DNA from: Amycolatopsis iheyensis
GTDB lineage: Bacteria; Actinomycetota; Actinomycetes; Mycobacteriales; Pseudonocardiaceae
Assembly: GCF_024703995.1 (NCBI RefSeq)
Contig: NZ_JAMXQV010000046.1
Coordinates: 1 to 54,991, forward strand
Length of the DNA: 54,991 bases
Direction of reading: 5' to 3'
The position numbers and the translations under genes are program-made. Position 1 is the first letter of the stretch; every line of letters starts with the position of its first letter. This document shows, one piece after another, positions 1 through 7,231 of the stretch. The notes below the pieces were generated by a model that was given only the letters and a program-made list of their open reading frames with translations, made no database searches and had not been told where the DNA came from.

Positions 1-124
1 CCAGAACGACAGGGCGGCCACTCCTCGTAAGCCACCTGACGGGGCAGAAAACCATCAGCCACACCCCATCGCCCTGGGCATCCAGAACATCCCGTCCTGA
101 ACACCAACAATCTTATGGAGAACC

Positions 125-1438
125 ATGAGAACCACTAGGTACGGCGCGGGGTTCGTCGCCCTCGCACTGGCGCTGACCGCGTGCGGCGGCGCGGGGGAGA
201 GCGACGGCGGTGGCCAGCAGGCGGCCGACTCGGCCGTCGGCGTCACCAAGGACACCGTCACGATCGGCACCCACCAGCCGCTCACCGGGCCCGCCGCGCC
301 CGGGTACTCCAAGATCTCCGTCGGCGCCCGCGCGGTGTACCAGGCGATCAACGACGGCGGCGGGATCAACGGCCGCAAGATCGACTACAAGGTCGAGGAC
401 GACGGGTACAACCCGACCAAGACCGTCGAGGTCGTCAAGAAGCTCGTGCTGCAGGACAAGGTGTTCGCGATCGTCGGCGGCCTGGGCACGCCGACGCACT
501 CCAAGGTCGTCGACTACCTGAACTCCGAAGGCGTGCCGGACCTGCTGGTGTCCTCGGGCGCGCTGGCGTGGGACAACCCGCAGAAGGCGCCGATGACCTT
601 CGGGTACCAGGTGGACTACACCCGCGAGGGCAAGATCCAGGGCAAGTACGTGAAGGACAACTTCGCCGGTAAGAAGATCGGCTACTTCACGCAGAACGAC
701 GACGTCGGCCGCGACACCCAGGCCGGGCTCGACCAGTTCGTCAAGGACCAGACGGTGGTCCGGCAGGGCTACGACAGCGCCAACACCGACGTCACGCCGC
801 AGCTGTCGGCGCTCAAGGGCGCCGGCGCCGAGGTCGTCGTCTGCGAGTGCATCCCGGCGTTCACCGCACTCGCCATCCTGGCCGCGGCGAAGATCGGCTA
901 CCACCCGCAGTTCGTGGTCAGCAGCATCGGCGCGGACCCGGCGACGCTGTCCGGGCTGCTGCAGGACTTCGCCAAGCGCGGCGGGGCCAGCGTGTCGAGC
1001 GCGCAGCTGCTGGCCGGGCTGATCGGCACCGGCTACCTGCCCGACGTCGCGCAGACTTCGGACCCGTGGGTGGCCTACTTCAAGGGCATCCACGACAAGT
1101 ACATCCCGAAGGAGCCGCTCACCAACACGCTGTTCTACGGGATGGTGCAGGCGTACACGTTCGGCCAGGCGCTGAAGGCCGCCGGGCCGGACCCGACGCG
1201 GCAGAAGATCGTCGAAGCGATGAGCTCGGGGGCGTTGAAGGGCCCGGGTCTCACGCCGTTCGGGTTCTCGAAGGACTCGCACTCCGGCTACACCGGGGCG
1301 TACGTGTTCAAGATCAACCCGGACACCACGACGACGGTGATCCAGCCACCGTCGGTCACCGACCGGGGCACCGGGGCGATCACGCCGTACACCGGTGAAC
1401 GCGCCACTCCGGAGCAGGTGAATCTGCTGGGTAAGTGA
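125..1438 (+). CDS. ABC transporter substrate-binding lipoprotein (branched-chain amino acid type)
   Basis: A 437-residue periplasmic-binding protein of the Leu/Ile/Val (type I) family, expected to sit on the outer face of the membrane and deliver a small ligand to an ABC permease. The N-terminus is a lipoprotein signal: a short basic start, a hydrophobic run and the lipobox LTAC with Cys20 as lipidation site, followed by a Gly/Ser/Asp-rich tether. The body begins with the typical VTKDTVTIGTHQPLTGPA strand and has the two-lobe pattern of the family (GGLGTP, then GYDSANTDVTPQLSALK). The start ATG follows GGAG by four bases. No permease or ATPase gene lies downstream, so either the partners are upstream of the window or the protein is an orphan. 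The ligand cannot be told from sequence; amino acids, amides or aromatic acids are all possible. A strong hairpin closes the transcript. Confidence 0.9.
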   Translation: MRTTRYGAGFVALALALTACGGAGESDGGGQQAADSAVGVTKDTVTIGTHQPLTGPAAPGYSKISVGARAVYQAINDGGGINGRKIDYKVEDDGYNPTKTVEVVKKLVLQDKVFAIVGGLGTPTHSKVVDYLNSEGVPDLLVSSGALAWDNPQKAPMTFGYQVDYTREGKIQGKYVKDNFAGKKIGYFTQNDDVGRDTQAGLDQFVKDQTVVRQGYDSANTDVTPQLSALKGAGAEVVVCECIPAFTALAILAAAKIGYHPQFVVSSIGADPATLSGLLQDFAKRGGASVSSAQLLAGLIGTGYLPDVAQTSDPWVAYFKGIHDKYIPKEPLTNTLFYGMVQAYTFGQALKAAGPDPTRQKIVEAMSSGALKGPGLTPFGFSKDSHSGYTGAYVFKINPDTTTTVIQPPSVTDRGTGAITPYTGERATPEQVNLLGK

Positions 1439-1443
1439 TGGGT

Positions 1444-1475
1444 GGGCCGGTCCGCAGCGCCGTGCGGACCGGCCC
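1444..1475 (+). terminator. Hairpin terminator after the binding-protein gene
   Basis: Perfect 13-bp inverted repeat (arms GGGCCGGTCCGCA and its complement) with a 6-nt loop, starting a few bases after the stop codon. There is no U-tract, as is usual in high-GC actinobacteria. Confidence 0.75.
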
Positions 1476-1498
1476 GTCCGCTCACCTAGGGTGGTGAC

Positions 1499-2065
1499 AT
1501 GAACGTGCGGGACAAGGTGGTGCGGGCGGCGGTGCGCCTGTTCGCCGAGAAGGGGTTCGAGGCGACCACGGTCCGTGAGATCGTCGAAGAGGCCGGCGTC
1601 ACCAAAGGCGGGCTGTATCACTACTTCGAGTCGAAGGACGACCTGCTCTTCGAGATCTACACGGCGATGCTGCGGATGCAGACGCGGCGGATGGTGACGA
1701 TCGCCGAGTCCGACCTGCCGCTGCCGGAGCGGCTGCACGCGATCGTCACCGACGTCGTCGTGACGAGCATCGCCGACCTCGACGCCGCGACCGTGTTCTT
1801 CCAGTCGTTCCCGCTGCTGGAGAAGTCCAAGCAGGTCCAGGTGCGGGCCGAGCGGCGCACGTACCACGAGCGCGTGCGGGACCTGGTCGCCGAGGGGCAG
1901 CGCACCGGGGTGTTCCGCGACGACGTGCCGGCCGACCTGGTGATCAACTACCACTACGGCGCCATCCACCGGCTCGGCATGTGGTACCACGCGGACGGTT
2001 CGCTCTCGGGCGAGCAGGTGGGCGAGCACTTCGCGAACCTGATGCTGCGCAGCCTCCGTCCTTAG
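1499..2065 (+). CDS. TetR/AcrR family transcriptional regulator
   Basis: 188 residues, the usual TetR length. The N-terminal helix-turn-helix is clear: residues about 10-50 read as an amphipathic helix, then TTVREIVEEAGVTKGGLYHYF and SKDDLL, which is the canonical TetR recognition helix and its capping segment. The C-terminal two thirds is the ligand/dimerisation region and gives no hint of ligand. It lies between the binding-protein gene and a GlxA-type regulator, 22 bp upstream of the latter, so the two regulators may be co-transcribed. Targets are unknown. Many actinobacterial members with this YHYF signature control fatty-acid or acyl-CoA metabolism, but that cannot be assumed here. Confidence 0.92.
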   Translation: MNVRDKVVRAAVRLFAEKGFEATTVREIVEEAGVTKGGLYHYFESKDDLLFEIYTAMLRMQTRRMVTIAESDLPLPERLHAIVTDVVVTSIADLDAATVFFQSFPLLEKSKQVQVRAERRTYHERVRDLVAEGQRTGVFRDDVPADLVINYHYGAIHRLGMWYHADGSLSGEQVGEHFANLMLRSLRP

Positions 2066-2086
2066 TGGACGGACTATCGTGGGGTC

Positions 2087-3043
2087 ATGCACATCGTCGC
2101 GGTCCTCGCGCTGGACCAGGTCGTCCCGTTCGACCTGGCGACGCCCATCGAGGTCTTCTCGCGGACGCTCCTGCGCGGCCGCCCCGCGTACGAGGTCCGG
2201 ATCTGCGGTCCCGCGCCGGAGCTGGACGCGGGGATGTTCACGCTGCGGGCGCCGTTCGACCTCTCGGGGCTCGCCGACGCGGACACGATCATCGTGCCGG
2301 GCCGGGCGTCGAACCCGCCGTTGCCGCCTTCGGTGCACTCGGCGTTGCGTGCCGCGGCGGCGCGGGGCGCGCGGATCGCGTCGATCTGCTCGGGGGCGTT
2401 CGTGCTGGCCGAGACGGGGCTGCTCGACGGCCTGCGCGCGACGACCCACTGGGCGGCCGCGCCCGAGCTGGCCCGCCGGTTCCCGGCGGTCGACGTGGAT
2501 CCGGACGTCCTGTATGTGGACAACGGCCAGTTCCTGAGCTCGGCGGGCGCGGCGGCGGGCCTGGACCTGTGCCTGCACCTGATCCGCCGCGACCACGGCT
2601 CGGCGGTGGCGGCCGACGCGGCCCGGCTGTCGGTGATGCCGCTGGAGCGCGAGGGCGGCCAGGCGCAGTTCATCGTCCACGACCGGCCGCCGGCGCCGCG
2701 CGGCTCGGAGCTGGAGCCGGTGCTGACGTGGCTCGAGGCGAACTGCGCGGCTGAGCTGACGCTGGCGGAGATCGCGGCGCGGGTGGGGATGAGCACGCGG
2801 ACGTTGAACCGCCGCTTCCGCGAGCAGACGGGGACAACGCCGTTGCAGTGGCTGCTGCGGGCCCGGGTCCGGCGGGCCCAGCACCTGCTGGAGGCGACGG
2901 GCGATCCGGTGGACCGCATCGCCGGCGACGTCGGGTTCGGGTCGCCGACGGCGTTTCGCGAGCGGTTCAAGCGGATCGTCGGGACGAGCCCCCAGGCCTA
3001 CCGCGCCAGTTTCCGCTCTGCCGCAGCTGTCGTGAGTGTTTAG
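2087..3043 (+). CDS. GlxA family transcriptional regulator (DJ-1/PfpI plus AraC HTH)
   Basis: 318 residues in two parts. Residues 1-170 form a DJ-1/PfpI amidotransferase-like sensor domain with the nucleophile-elbow motif SICSGAF (Cys101). Residues about 215-315 form an AraC-type double helix-turn-helix: LTLAEIAARVGMSTRTLNRRF is the first HTH and DRIAGDVGFGSPTAFRERF the second. This is the standard GlxA-family layout, in which the first domain is usually a ligand sensor rather than an enzyme. It starts 22 bp after the TetR gene. The stop codon lies inside the left arm of a long terminator hairpin, so the last residues (VVSV) are encoded by the repeat itself. Confidence 0.92.
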   Translation: MHIVAVLALDQVVPFDLATPIEVFSRTLLRGRPAYEVRICGPAPELDAGMFTLRAPFDLSGLADADTIIVPGRASNPPLPPSVHSALRAAAARGARIASICSGAFVLAETGLLDGLRATTHWAAAPELARRFPAVDVDPDVLYVDNGQFLSSAGAAAGLDLCLHLIRRDHGSAVAADAARLSVMPLEREGGQAQFIVHDRPPAPRGSELEPVLTWLEANCAAELTLAEIAARVGMSTRTLNRRFREQTGTTPLQWLLRARVRRAQHLLEATGDPVDRIAGDVGFGSPTAFRERFKRIVGTSPQAYRASFRSAAAVVSV

Positions 3044-3087
3044 GGCGGTTCTAACCGCCCTAAACACTCACGACAAGCCGCGGCAGA
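3016..3087 (+). terminator. Long palindromic terminator/dispersed repeat after the GlxA-type gene
   Basis: Perfect 22-bp inverted repeat (3029-3050 and 3053-3074, outer end GTCGTGAGTG, inner end GGCGGTT) with a 2-nt loop. It extends outwards by a further imperfect 12 bp (TCTGCCGCAG pairing with CGCGGCAGA). The size and near-perfect symmetry suggest a dispersed palindromic repeat acting as terminator rather than a simple hairpin. Confidence 0.75.
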
Positions 3088-3105
3088 CCCGGTAAGGTCG
3101 GGGGC

Positions 3106-3162
3106 ATGTCGAGCCCCGAAGCGTCCAGGGCGGGGCTGCCGGTCATCCCGGCGGCCCGGTAA
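3106..3162 (+). CDS. Putative 18-residue leader peptide of the MFS efflux gene
   Basis: A short open frame, MSSPEASRAGLPVIPAAR, begins with ATG about 8 nt after GGTAAGG and ends with TAA 72 bp before the efflux gene. It contains an internal inverted repeat (AGCCCCG / CGGGGCT) and is followed by a second hairpin that ends just before the ribosome binding site of the pump gene. Leader peptides with stalling-dependent hairpins are known for chloramphenicol efflux (cml/cmx/cmr) and resistance genes. The arrangement here fits that model but is unproven. Confidence 0.5.
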   Translation: MSSPEASRAGLPVIPAAR

Positions 3163-3193
3163 CCCTCTGCTCTTCCCCGGCTGCCCGGGTGAC

Positions 3194-3218
3194 CACGAAG
3201 TGTCCTCACACCTTCGTG
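3194..3218 (+). promoter_or_regulatory. Candidate attenuator hairpin before the efflux gene
   Basis: Inverted repeat CACGAAGTGT / ACACCTTCGTG with a 4-nt loop and one bulged base, placed between the leader ORF and the GGAG ribosome binding site at 3225-3228. It could compete with an upstream pairing partner when a ribosome stalls on the leader. Confidence 0.4.
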
Positions 3219-3234
3219 CTCCCTGGAGTCCTCG

Positions 3235-4335
3235 TTGTTGTACTTCCTCGCCCTGGCGGTGTTCGCCATGGGCACGTCCGAATTCATGCTCGCCGGGCTG
3301 GTGCCCGCCGTCGCCGCCGCGCTCGACGTCTCACTCGCGCAGGCGGGCTACCTGACCAGCGCGTTCGCTGTCGGGATGGTGGTGGGCGCGCCGCTGATGG
3401 CGGCGCTCGCGCGGAGGTGGCCGCCGCGGACCGCGTTGCTCGGGTTCTTGGTGGTGTTCGTCGCCGCGCACATCCTCGGCGCGGTGACGACGTCGTTCGC
3501 CGTCCTGCTGGGGACGCGGGTGGTCGCGGCCGTCGCCAACGCCGGGTTCCTCGCCGTCGCGATTACCGTGGCGACCCGGTTCGGGCCGCCGGGACGGGCG
3601 CTCGCCGTGCTGCTCGGCGGGACCACCGTGGCGTGCATCGCCGGCGTCCCCGGTGGGGCGCTGCTCGACGCCGCGTTCGGCTGGCGCTCGGCCTTCTGGG
3701 TTGTCGCCGCGTTGTGCGTGCCCGCGTTCGCCGCGGTGTGGCGGATTCCCGACACCCCGGCCGGCGGTGTGTCCGGCCTGCGGGCCGAGTTCCGCGAACT
3801 CCGCCCGCTCGCGCCGGTGCTGCTCCGGGCCGCGCTGGTCAACGCCGCCACCTTCGGCGTTTTCACCTATCTGGCGCCGCTGAGCGAGGGCCTCGCGCCG
3901 GCGCCGGTGGTGCTCGCCGCGTTCGGCCTCGGGTGTTTCGCCGGGGTCACCGCGGCGGGACGGCTCGCGGACCGGTGGCCCGGCCGGGTCCTCGCCGTGG
4001 GTGGCTCGCTGCTGCTCGCGGGCTGGATCGTGCTGGCCCTGGTCCCCGCGGCGCTCGTAGTGCTCGCGTTCACGCAGGGCGCGTTGTCGTTCGCGGTCGG
4101 TGGCACGCTGATCACGCGGATCCTGAGCCGAGCCACCGGCGCGCCGACGATGGCGGGGTCGTACGCGACCGCCGCCCTCAACGTCGGGGCGGCGGCCGGG
4201 CCCGTGCTCGCCGGGGTGGCGCTCGGGACGGTGGGTCCGTACTGGGTCGCCGCGGCGCTGGTCACTGCCGCCGGCGTCGGACGTAGTGCACGACCAGCAG
4301 GATCAGGGCCACGGTCGCGATCGCGCCGGCCGTGA
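3235..4335 (+). CDS. MFS drug efflux transporter (Cml/Cmx chloramphenicol-efflux-like)
   Basis: Membrane drug/proton antiporter of 366 residues. The start TTG at 3235 is chosen because GGAG lies 6 nt upstream. The first helix reads LALAVFAMGTSEFMLAGL, a signature of the Cml/Cmx/CmrA-like and arabinose-efflux (DHA1) group, and SAFAVGMVVGAPLMAAL is helix 2 with loop 2-3. About eleven to twelve hydrophobic segments follow. The C-terminus is odd: after helix 12 begins (ALVTAAGVG) the frame runs into a basic, Arg/Ser/Pro tail because it reads antisense through the end of a small convergent gene (74-bp overlap). Either the natural end of helix 12 was lost or this tail is genuine. Substrate prediction (chloramphenicol-like) rests on family resemblance and the leader/hairpin upstream. 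Confidence 0.82.
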   Translation: MLYFLALAVFAMGTSEFMLAGLVPAVAAALDVSLAQAGYLTSAFAVGMVVGAPLMAALARRWPPRTALLGFLVVFVAAHILGAVTTSFAVLLGTRVVAAVANAGFLAVAITVATRFGPPGRALAVLLGGTTVACIAGVPGGALLDAAFGWRSAFWVVAALCVPAFAAVWRIPDTPAGGVSGLRAEFRELRPLAPVLLRAALVNAATFGVFTYLAPLSEGLAPAPVVLAAFGLGCFAGVTAAGRLADRWPGRVLAVGGSLLLAGWIVLALVPAALVVLAFTQGALSFAVGGTLITRILSRATGAPTMAGSYATAALNVGAAAGPVLAGVALGTVGPYWVAAALVTAAGVGRSARPAGSGPRSRSRRP

Positions 4336-4456
4336 TCCGGAACGGGTCCGCCATCCCCGTGAAGGAGCCGACGGCGTTGACCCCCGCGCTGACGACGAGC
4401 AGCGGCCAGAGGACGGCGGGGGCGGCGGAGCGGGTGACTGCGGTGGTGTTTTCCAT
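4262..4456 (-). CDS. Small two-helix membrane protein
   Basis: 64 residues starting MENTTAVTRSAAPAVLWPLL, with two hydrophobic helices (about residues 13-32 and 41-57) and a basic C-terminal tail HYVRRRRQ. No family is recognised. It follows a response-regulator gene on the same strand, 71 bp after its stop. The near-perfect 24-bp palindrome that overlaps that stop codon is also present upstream of the two-component/ABC divergent promoter, so this gene is probably a third target of the same regulator. It converges on the MFS gene and overlaps its 3' end by 74 bp. A longer start at 4504 exists but would run into the promoter region. Confidence 0.6.
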   Translation of the reverse strand: MENTTAVTRSAAPAVLWPLLVVSAGVNAVGSFTGMADPFRITAGAIATVALILLVVHYVRRRRQ

Positions 4457-4511
4457 GCCACGAACACTAGGAAAACGCGGCTGACCGAACGATCCCGCCG
4501 GCACCCGGAAC

Positions 4512-4535
4512 CGGGGTAGCGCCAGCGCTACCCCG
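4512..4535. promoter_or_regulatory. Palindromic operator, probable response-regulator site (copy 1)
   Basis: Inverted repeat with 11-bp arms: CGGGGTAGCGC, then CA, then the complement. It overlaps the stop of the response-regulator gene and lies about 56 bp upstream of the small membrane protein start. The half-site CCGGGGTAGCGCCA recurs at 6407-6420. Confidence 0.55.
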
Positions 4536-5184
4536 CGTCCCGGCCGAGGTAGGCAAGCACCGCCAGCACCCGGCGGTGCCCGCCGCCTTCGTCCGAGGGC
4601 AGGCCGAGCTTCGCGAAGATGTTGCGGATGTGCTTGAGCACCGCGCCGTCGCTGACCACCAGCAGCTCCGCGATCGTGCCGTTGTTGTAGCCCTCGGCCA
4701 TCAACGCCAGCACCTCACGCTCCCGTGCCGTCAGCGCGGCCAGCGGATCGGCGGCGCGCCGGCGGGACATCAGCTGGCCGATCACCTCGGGGTCCATCGC
4801 CGTGCCGCCCTTGGCGACGCGCTGGAGGGCGTCGAGGAACCGCTCGACCTTGCCGACGCGCTCCTTGAGCAGGTAGCCGACCCCGCCGACACCGTCGGCG
4901 AGCAGCTCCACCGCGTAGCTCGTCTCGACGTGCGCGGACAGCACCAGCACCGGCAGCGCCGGGTGGATCTCGCGGGCGCGCACCGCCGCGCGCAGGCCCT
5001 CGTCGCGGTGGGTCGGGGGCATCCGGACGTCCATCACGACCGCGTCCGGCCGGTCGCCCTCGACGAACGCCAGGAAGTCCTCGGCGTTGTCGAACGTGGC
5101 GGCCACCTCGATGCCCGCCGTCTTCAGCAGCAGCCCGAGGCCTTCGCGCAGCAACGCGTCGTCCTCGGCGATCACGACCCGCAT
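4528..5184 (-). CDS. NarL/LuxR-type response regulator
   Basis: 218 residues. Receiver domain about 1-120 with acidic pocket EDD (residues 7-9), phospho-acceptor Asp52 (VVMDVRMP) and Lys in LLKERVG. The C-terminal LuxR-type HTH starts at LTAREREVLALMAEGYNNGTIAELL and continues with SDGAVLKHIRNIFAKL. The start overlaps the 3' end of the sensor kinase gene by 13 bp, so translation is probably coupled. With the kinase it faces a MacB/FtsX-type ABC exporter, a common actinobacterial arrangement in which the pair controls the exporter in response to cell-envelope stress or a peptide. The likely binding site is the GGGGTAGCGC palindrome. Confidence 0.93.
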   Translation of the reverse strand: MRVVIAEDDALLREGLGLLLKTAGIEVAATFDNAEDFLAFVEGDRPDAVVMDVRMPPTHRDEGLRAAVRAREIHPALPVLVLSAHVETSYAVELLADGVGGVGYLLKERVGKVERFLDALQRVAKGGTAMDPEVIGQLMSRRRAADPLAALTAREREVLALMAEGYNNGTIAELLVVSDGAVLKHIRNIFAKLGLPSDEGGGHRRVLAVLAYLGRDAG

Positions 5185-6371
5185 GGCAGCTCCACTCGCA
5201 GCTCGGTCGGCCCACCGGGTGGGCTGGTCAGGGTGAGGGTTCCGTCGAAGGCTTCCGCGCGGCGCCGGATCCCGGCCAGGCCGCTGCCGCGCGACTCGTC
5301 CGCGCCGCCGCGGCCGTCGTCACGGATCTGCAGGCGCAGCAACGAAACCGTGCCGCCCAGGACGATGTCCACCTGGGACGCGTCGGCGTGCTTGGTGACG
5401 TTGGCCAGCACCTCGGCGACGACGAAGTACGCGGCGGCTTCGACGGCGGCCGGGCGGCCCGTCTCGTACTCGACGGTGACCGCGGTCGGCACCGGCGTGC
5501 GCTCGGCGAGCGCGCGCACCGCCCCGGCCAGGCCGCGCTCGCTCAGCAGCGGCGGGTAGATGCTGCGCACCACCGTCCGCAGCTCGGCCAGCGCGTCGGT
5601 CGCCGTGTCCTGCGCCTTGACCAGCAGGTCGCGCACCGTGTCCGGGTCGCGGTCGTAGAGCTGGCCGGCGATGCCCAGCTGCAGCACGACCGCCGCGATC
5701 CGGGCCTGGGTGCCGTCGTGGAGGTCACGCTCGATGCGGCGCAGCTCGGCGCCGTGCGCCTCCAGCGCGGCCGCCCGGGTCGCGGTCAGCTTTGCGACGC
5801 GGTCGGCGAGGACGGTGCCGGGCCCGGGTGCGAGGAACCGCTGCGCGGTGCGGGCCTGCCAGCGCGCCACCCGCGGGAACAGCAGCGCCACCGCGGCCAT
5901 GGCGACGCCGCTGAGGACGCACAGCGCGGCCGTCGGCCACGAGTTGACGACGATCCCGAGGGACCCTTCGATGCCGCCGGGCACCGCGGGCCAGATGATC
6001 GCCGTGACGACCTGCTGGACCGCGCCCAGCGGCAGGCCGATGGCCAGGCAGCCGATGAAGAGGCCGGTCGCCGCGTGGATCGCGAGCCACGCGAGGTCGC
6101 GCCGCGTCGCCGGGTCCTTCAGCGGGGAGCCGTCCCGGTACGGCTCGGGGATCGCTTCGTCGAGCAGGCGCGCGGCCCGGCGGCGGTCGACGTTCACCGG
6201 CCACCGCGACAGCCGGATCGCCGGGGCCAGCGACGGGATGCCGACGCCGAACGGGCACAGCAGGAGCACGGCGAAGAGCCCGGCGAGGGCGAAGATCGAC
6301 AGCATCGAGGTGCCGGCGCCGACGACGAGGTAACGAGCCGCCGACCAGCACTTCCGCAGGCGGGTCGTCAC
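5172..6371 (-). CDS. Membrane sensor histidine kinase (NarL/DesK type, HisKA_3)
   Basis: 399 residues from a GTG at 6371. This start is chosen because the coding frame upstream turns into Arg/His/Pro-rich antisense of the ABC gene, and VTTRLRKCWSAARYLVVG is a normal cytoplasmic start before the first helix. Four transmembrane segments lie around residues 15-45, 95-130 and 145-166. The dimerisation/phospho-acceptor motif is LRRIERDLHDGTQARIAAV with His218. The ATP-binding region near the C-terminus has EVLANVTKHA (N box) and DDGRGGADESRGSGLAGIRRR (G boxes). It phosphorylates the overlapping downstream regulator. The promoter region is shared with the divergent ABC transporter and contains the operator half-site. 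Confidence 0.9.
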   Translation of the reverse strand: MTTRLRKCWSAARYLVVGAGTSMLSIFALAGLFAVLLLCPFGVGIPSLAPAIRLSRWPVNVDRRRAARLLDEAIPEPYRDGSPLKDPATRRDLAWLAIHAATGLFIGCLAIGLPLGAVQQVVTAIIWPAVPGGIEGSLGIVVNSWPTAALCVLSGVAMAAVALLFPRVARWQARTAQRFLAPGPGTVLADRVAKLTATRAAALEAHGAELRRIERDLHDGTQARIAAVVLQLGIAGQLYDRDPDTVRDLLVKAQDTATDALAELRTVVRSIYPPLLSERGLAGAVRALAERTPVPTAVTVEYETGRPAAVEAAAYFVVAEVLANVTKHADASQVDIVLGGTVSLLRLQIRDDGRGGADESRGSGLAGIRRRAEAFDGTLTLTSPPGGPTELRVELPCGS

Positions 6372-6406
6372 GGCGACAGTGTCCCACCCCACCGCCGTGG
6401 TGGTGC

Positions 6407-6420
6407 TGGCGCTACCCCGG
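6407..6420. promoter_or_regulatory. Operator copy 2 in the kinase/ABC divergent promoter
   Basis: TGGCGCTACCCCGG is the exact complement of the half-site CCGGGGTAGCGCCA at 4511-4524. The other half here is degenerate (about 7 of 10 positions). It lies in the 123-bp region between the divergent kinase and ABC genes. Confidence 0.5.
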
Positions 6421-6494
6421 ATCCACCTCCCCGCAGGATCGAAGTCCCGGCCGCGCCGCCCTAGTTTTCTTGCCAGGGAGCGAAAGGGAGCACG

Positions 6495-7229
6495 ATGACT
6501 ACAGCGTATGCGCTGGAACTGGCCGGGGTGCGGAAGGTGTACGGCTCCGGCGACGGCGCGGTCACCGCGCTGGACGGCGTGTCGGCGGGCGTGGCGCGGG
6601 GGACGTTCACCGCGGTGATGGGCCCGTCCGGCTCGGGCAAGAGCACCTTCCTGCACTGCGCGGCCGGCCTCGACCGGCCGACGTCGGGGCGGGTGCTGCT
6701 CGGCGGCACCGAGATCGGCAAGCTGAAGGAGAACGAGCTGACGCGGCTGCGGCGCACCCGCGTCGGGTTCGTCTTCCAGGCCTACAACCTGCTGCCATCG
6801 CTGAACGTGCTGCAGAACATCACGCTGCCGATGCGGCTGGCCGGCACCAAGGCGGACCCGCAGTGGCTGCGGCAGGTCGTCGACGGCGTCGGCATCGCGA
6901 ACCGGCTGGAACACCGGCCGGCCGAGCTGTCCGGCGGGCAGCAGCAGCGCGTCGCGATCGCGCGGGCGCTGATCGCCCGGCCCGACGTCGTGCTGGCCGA
7001 CGAGCCGACCGGCGCGCTCGACACCCGCACCGCCCGTCAGGTGCTCGACCTGCTGCGCGCCGTCGTCGAGGGCATGGGGCAGACGGTGCTGATGGTGACC
7101 CACGACCCGGTCGCGGCCTCGGCCGCGCACGGCGTGCTCTTCCTGGCCGACGGCAAGCTCGCCGGTCACCTCCCGCACCCCACCCCCGAGCGGGTGGCGG
7201 AGCGGATGACGCACCTCGGGGAGTGGTGA
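6495..7229 (+). CDS. ABC transporter ATP-binding protein (MacB/LolD type)
   Basis: 244 residues. Walker A GPSGSGKST at 43-51, Q-loop VFQAYNLLPS, signature LSGGQ at 145-149, Walker B VVLADE with catalytic Glu170, and the H-loop His in VTHDP. Length and the QAYNLLPSLNVLQNI stretch place it in the MacB/LolD/FtsE-like group that powers FtsX-type permeases. These mostly act as mechanotransmitters or exporters of peptides, lipoproteins or antibiotics rather than importers. It overlaps or abuts the permease gene (GTGA junction), so they form one complex. The promoter faces the two-component operon and shares its operator. Confidence 0.95.
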   Translation: MTTAYALELAGVRKVYGSGDGAVTALDGVSAGVARGTFTAVMGPSGSGKSTFLHCAAGLDRPTSGRVLLGGTEIGKLKENELTRLRRTRVGFVFQAYNLLPSLNVLQNITLPMRLAGTKADPQWLRQVVDGVGIANRLEHRPAELSGGQQQRVAIARALIARPDVVLADEPTGALDTRTARQVLDLLRAVVEGMGQTVLMVTHDPVAASAAHGVLFLADGKLAGHLPHPTPERVAERMTHLGEW

Positions 7230-7231
7230 GC

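Noticed and set aside
1..30. Possible end of an upstream gene (frame 1 stops with TAA at 28-30).
   Set aside because: Ten codons are too few to support any call, and other frames are equally possible.
113..3067. Very long antisense open frames here and across the PKS (for example opposite 23430-29960).
   Set aside because: They are Arg/Ala/Pro/Gly-rich, have no recognisable motif, and mirror clear genes on the other strand, a usual effect of very high GC at third positions.
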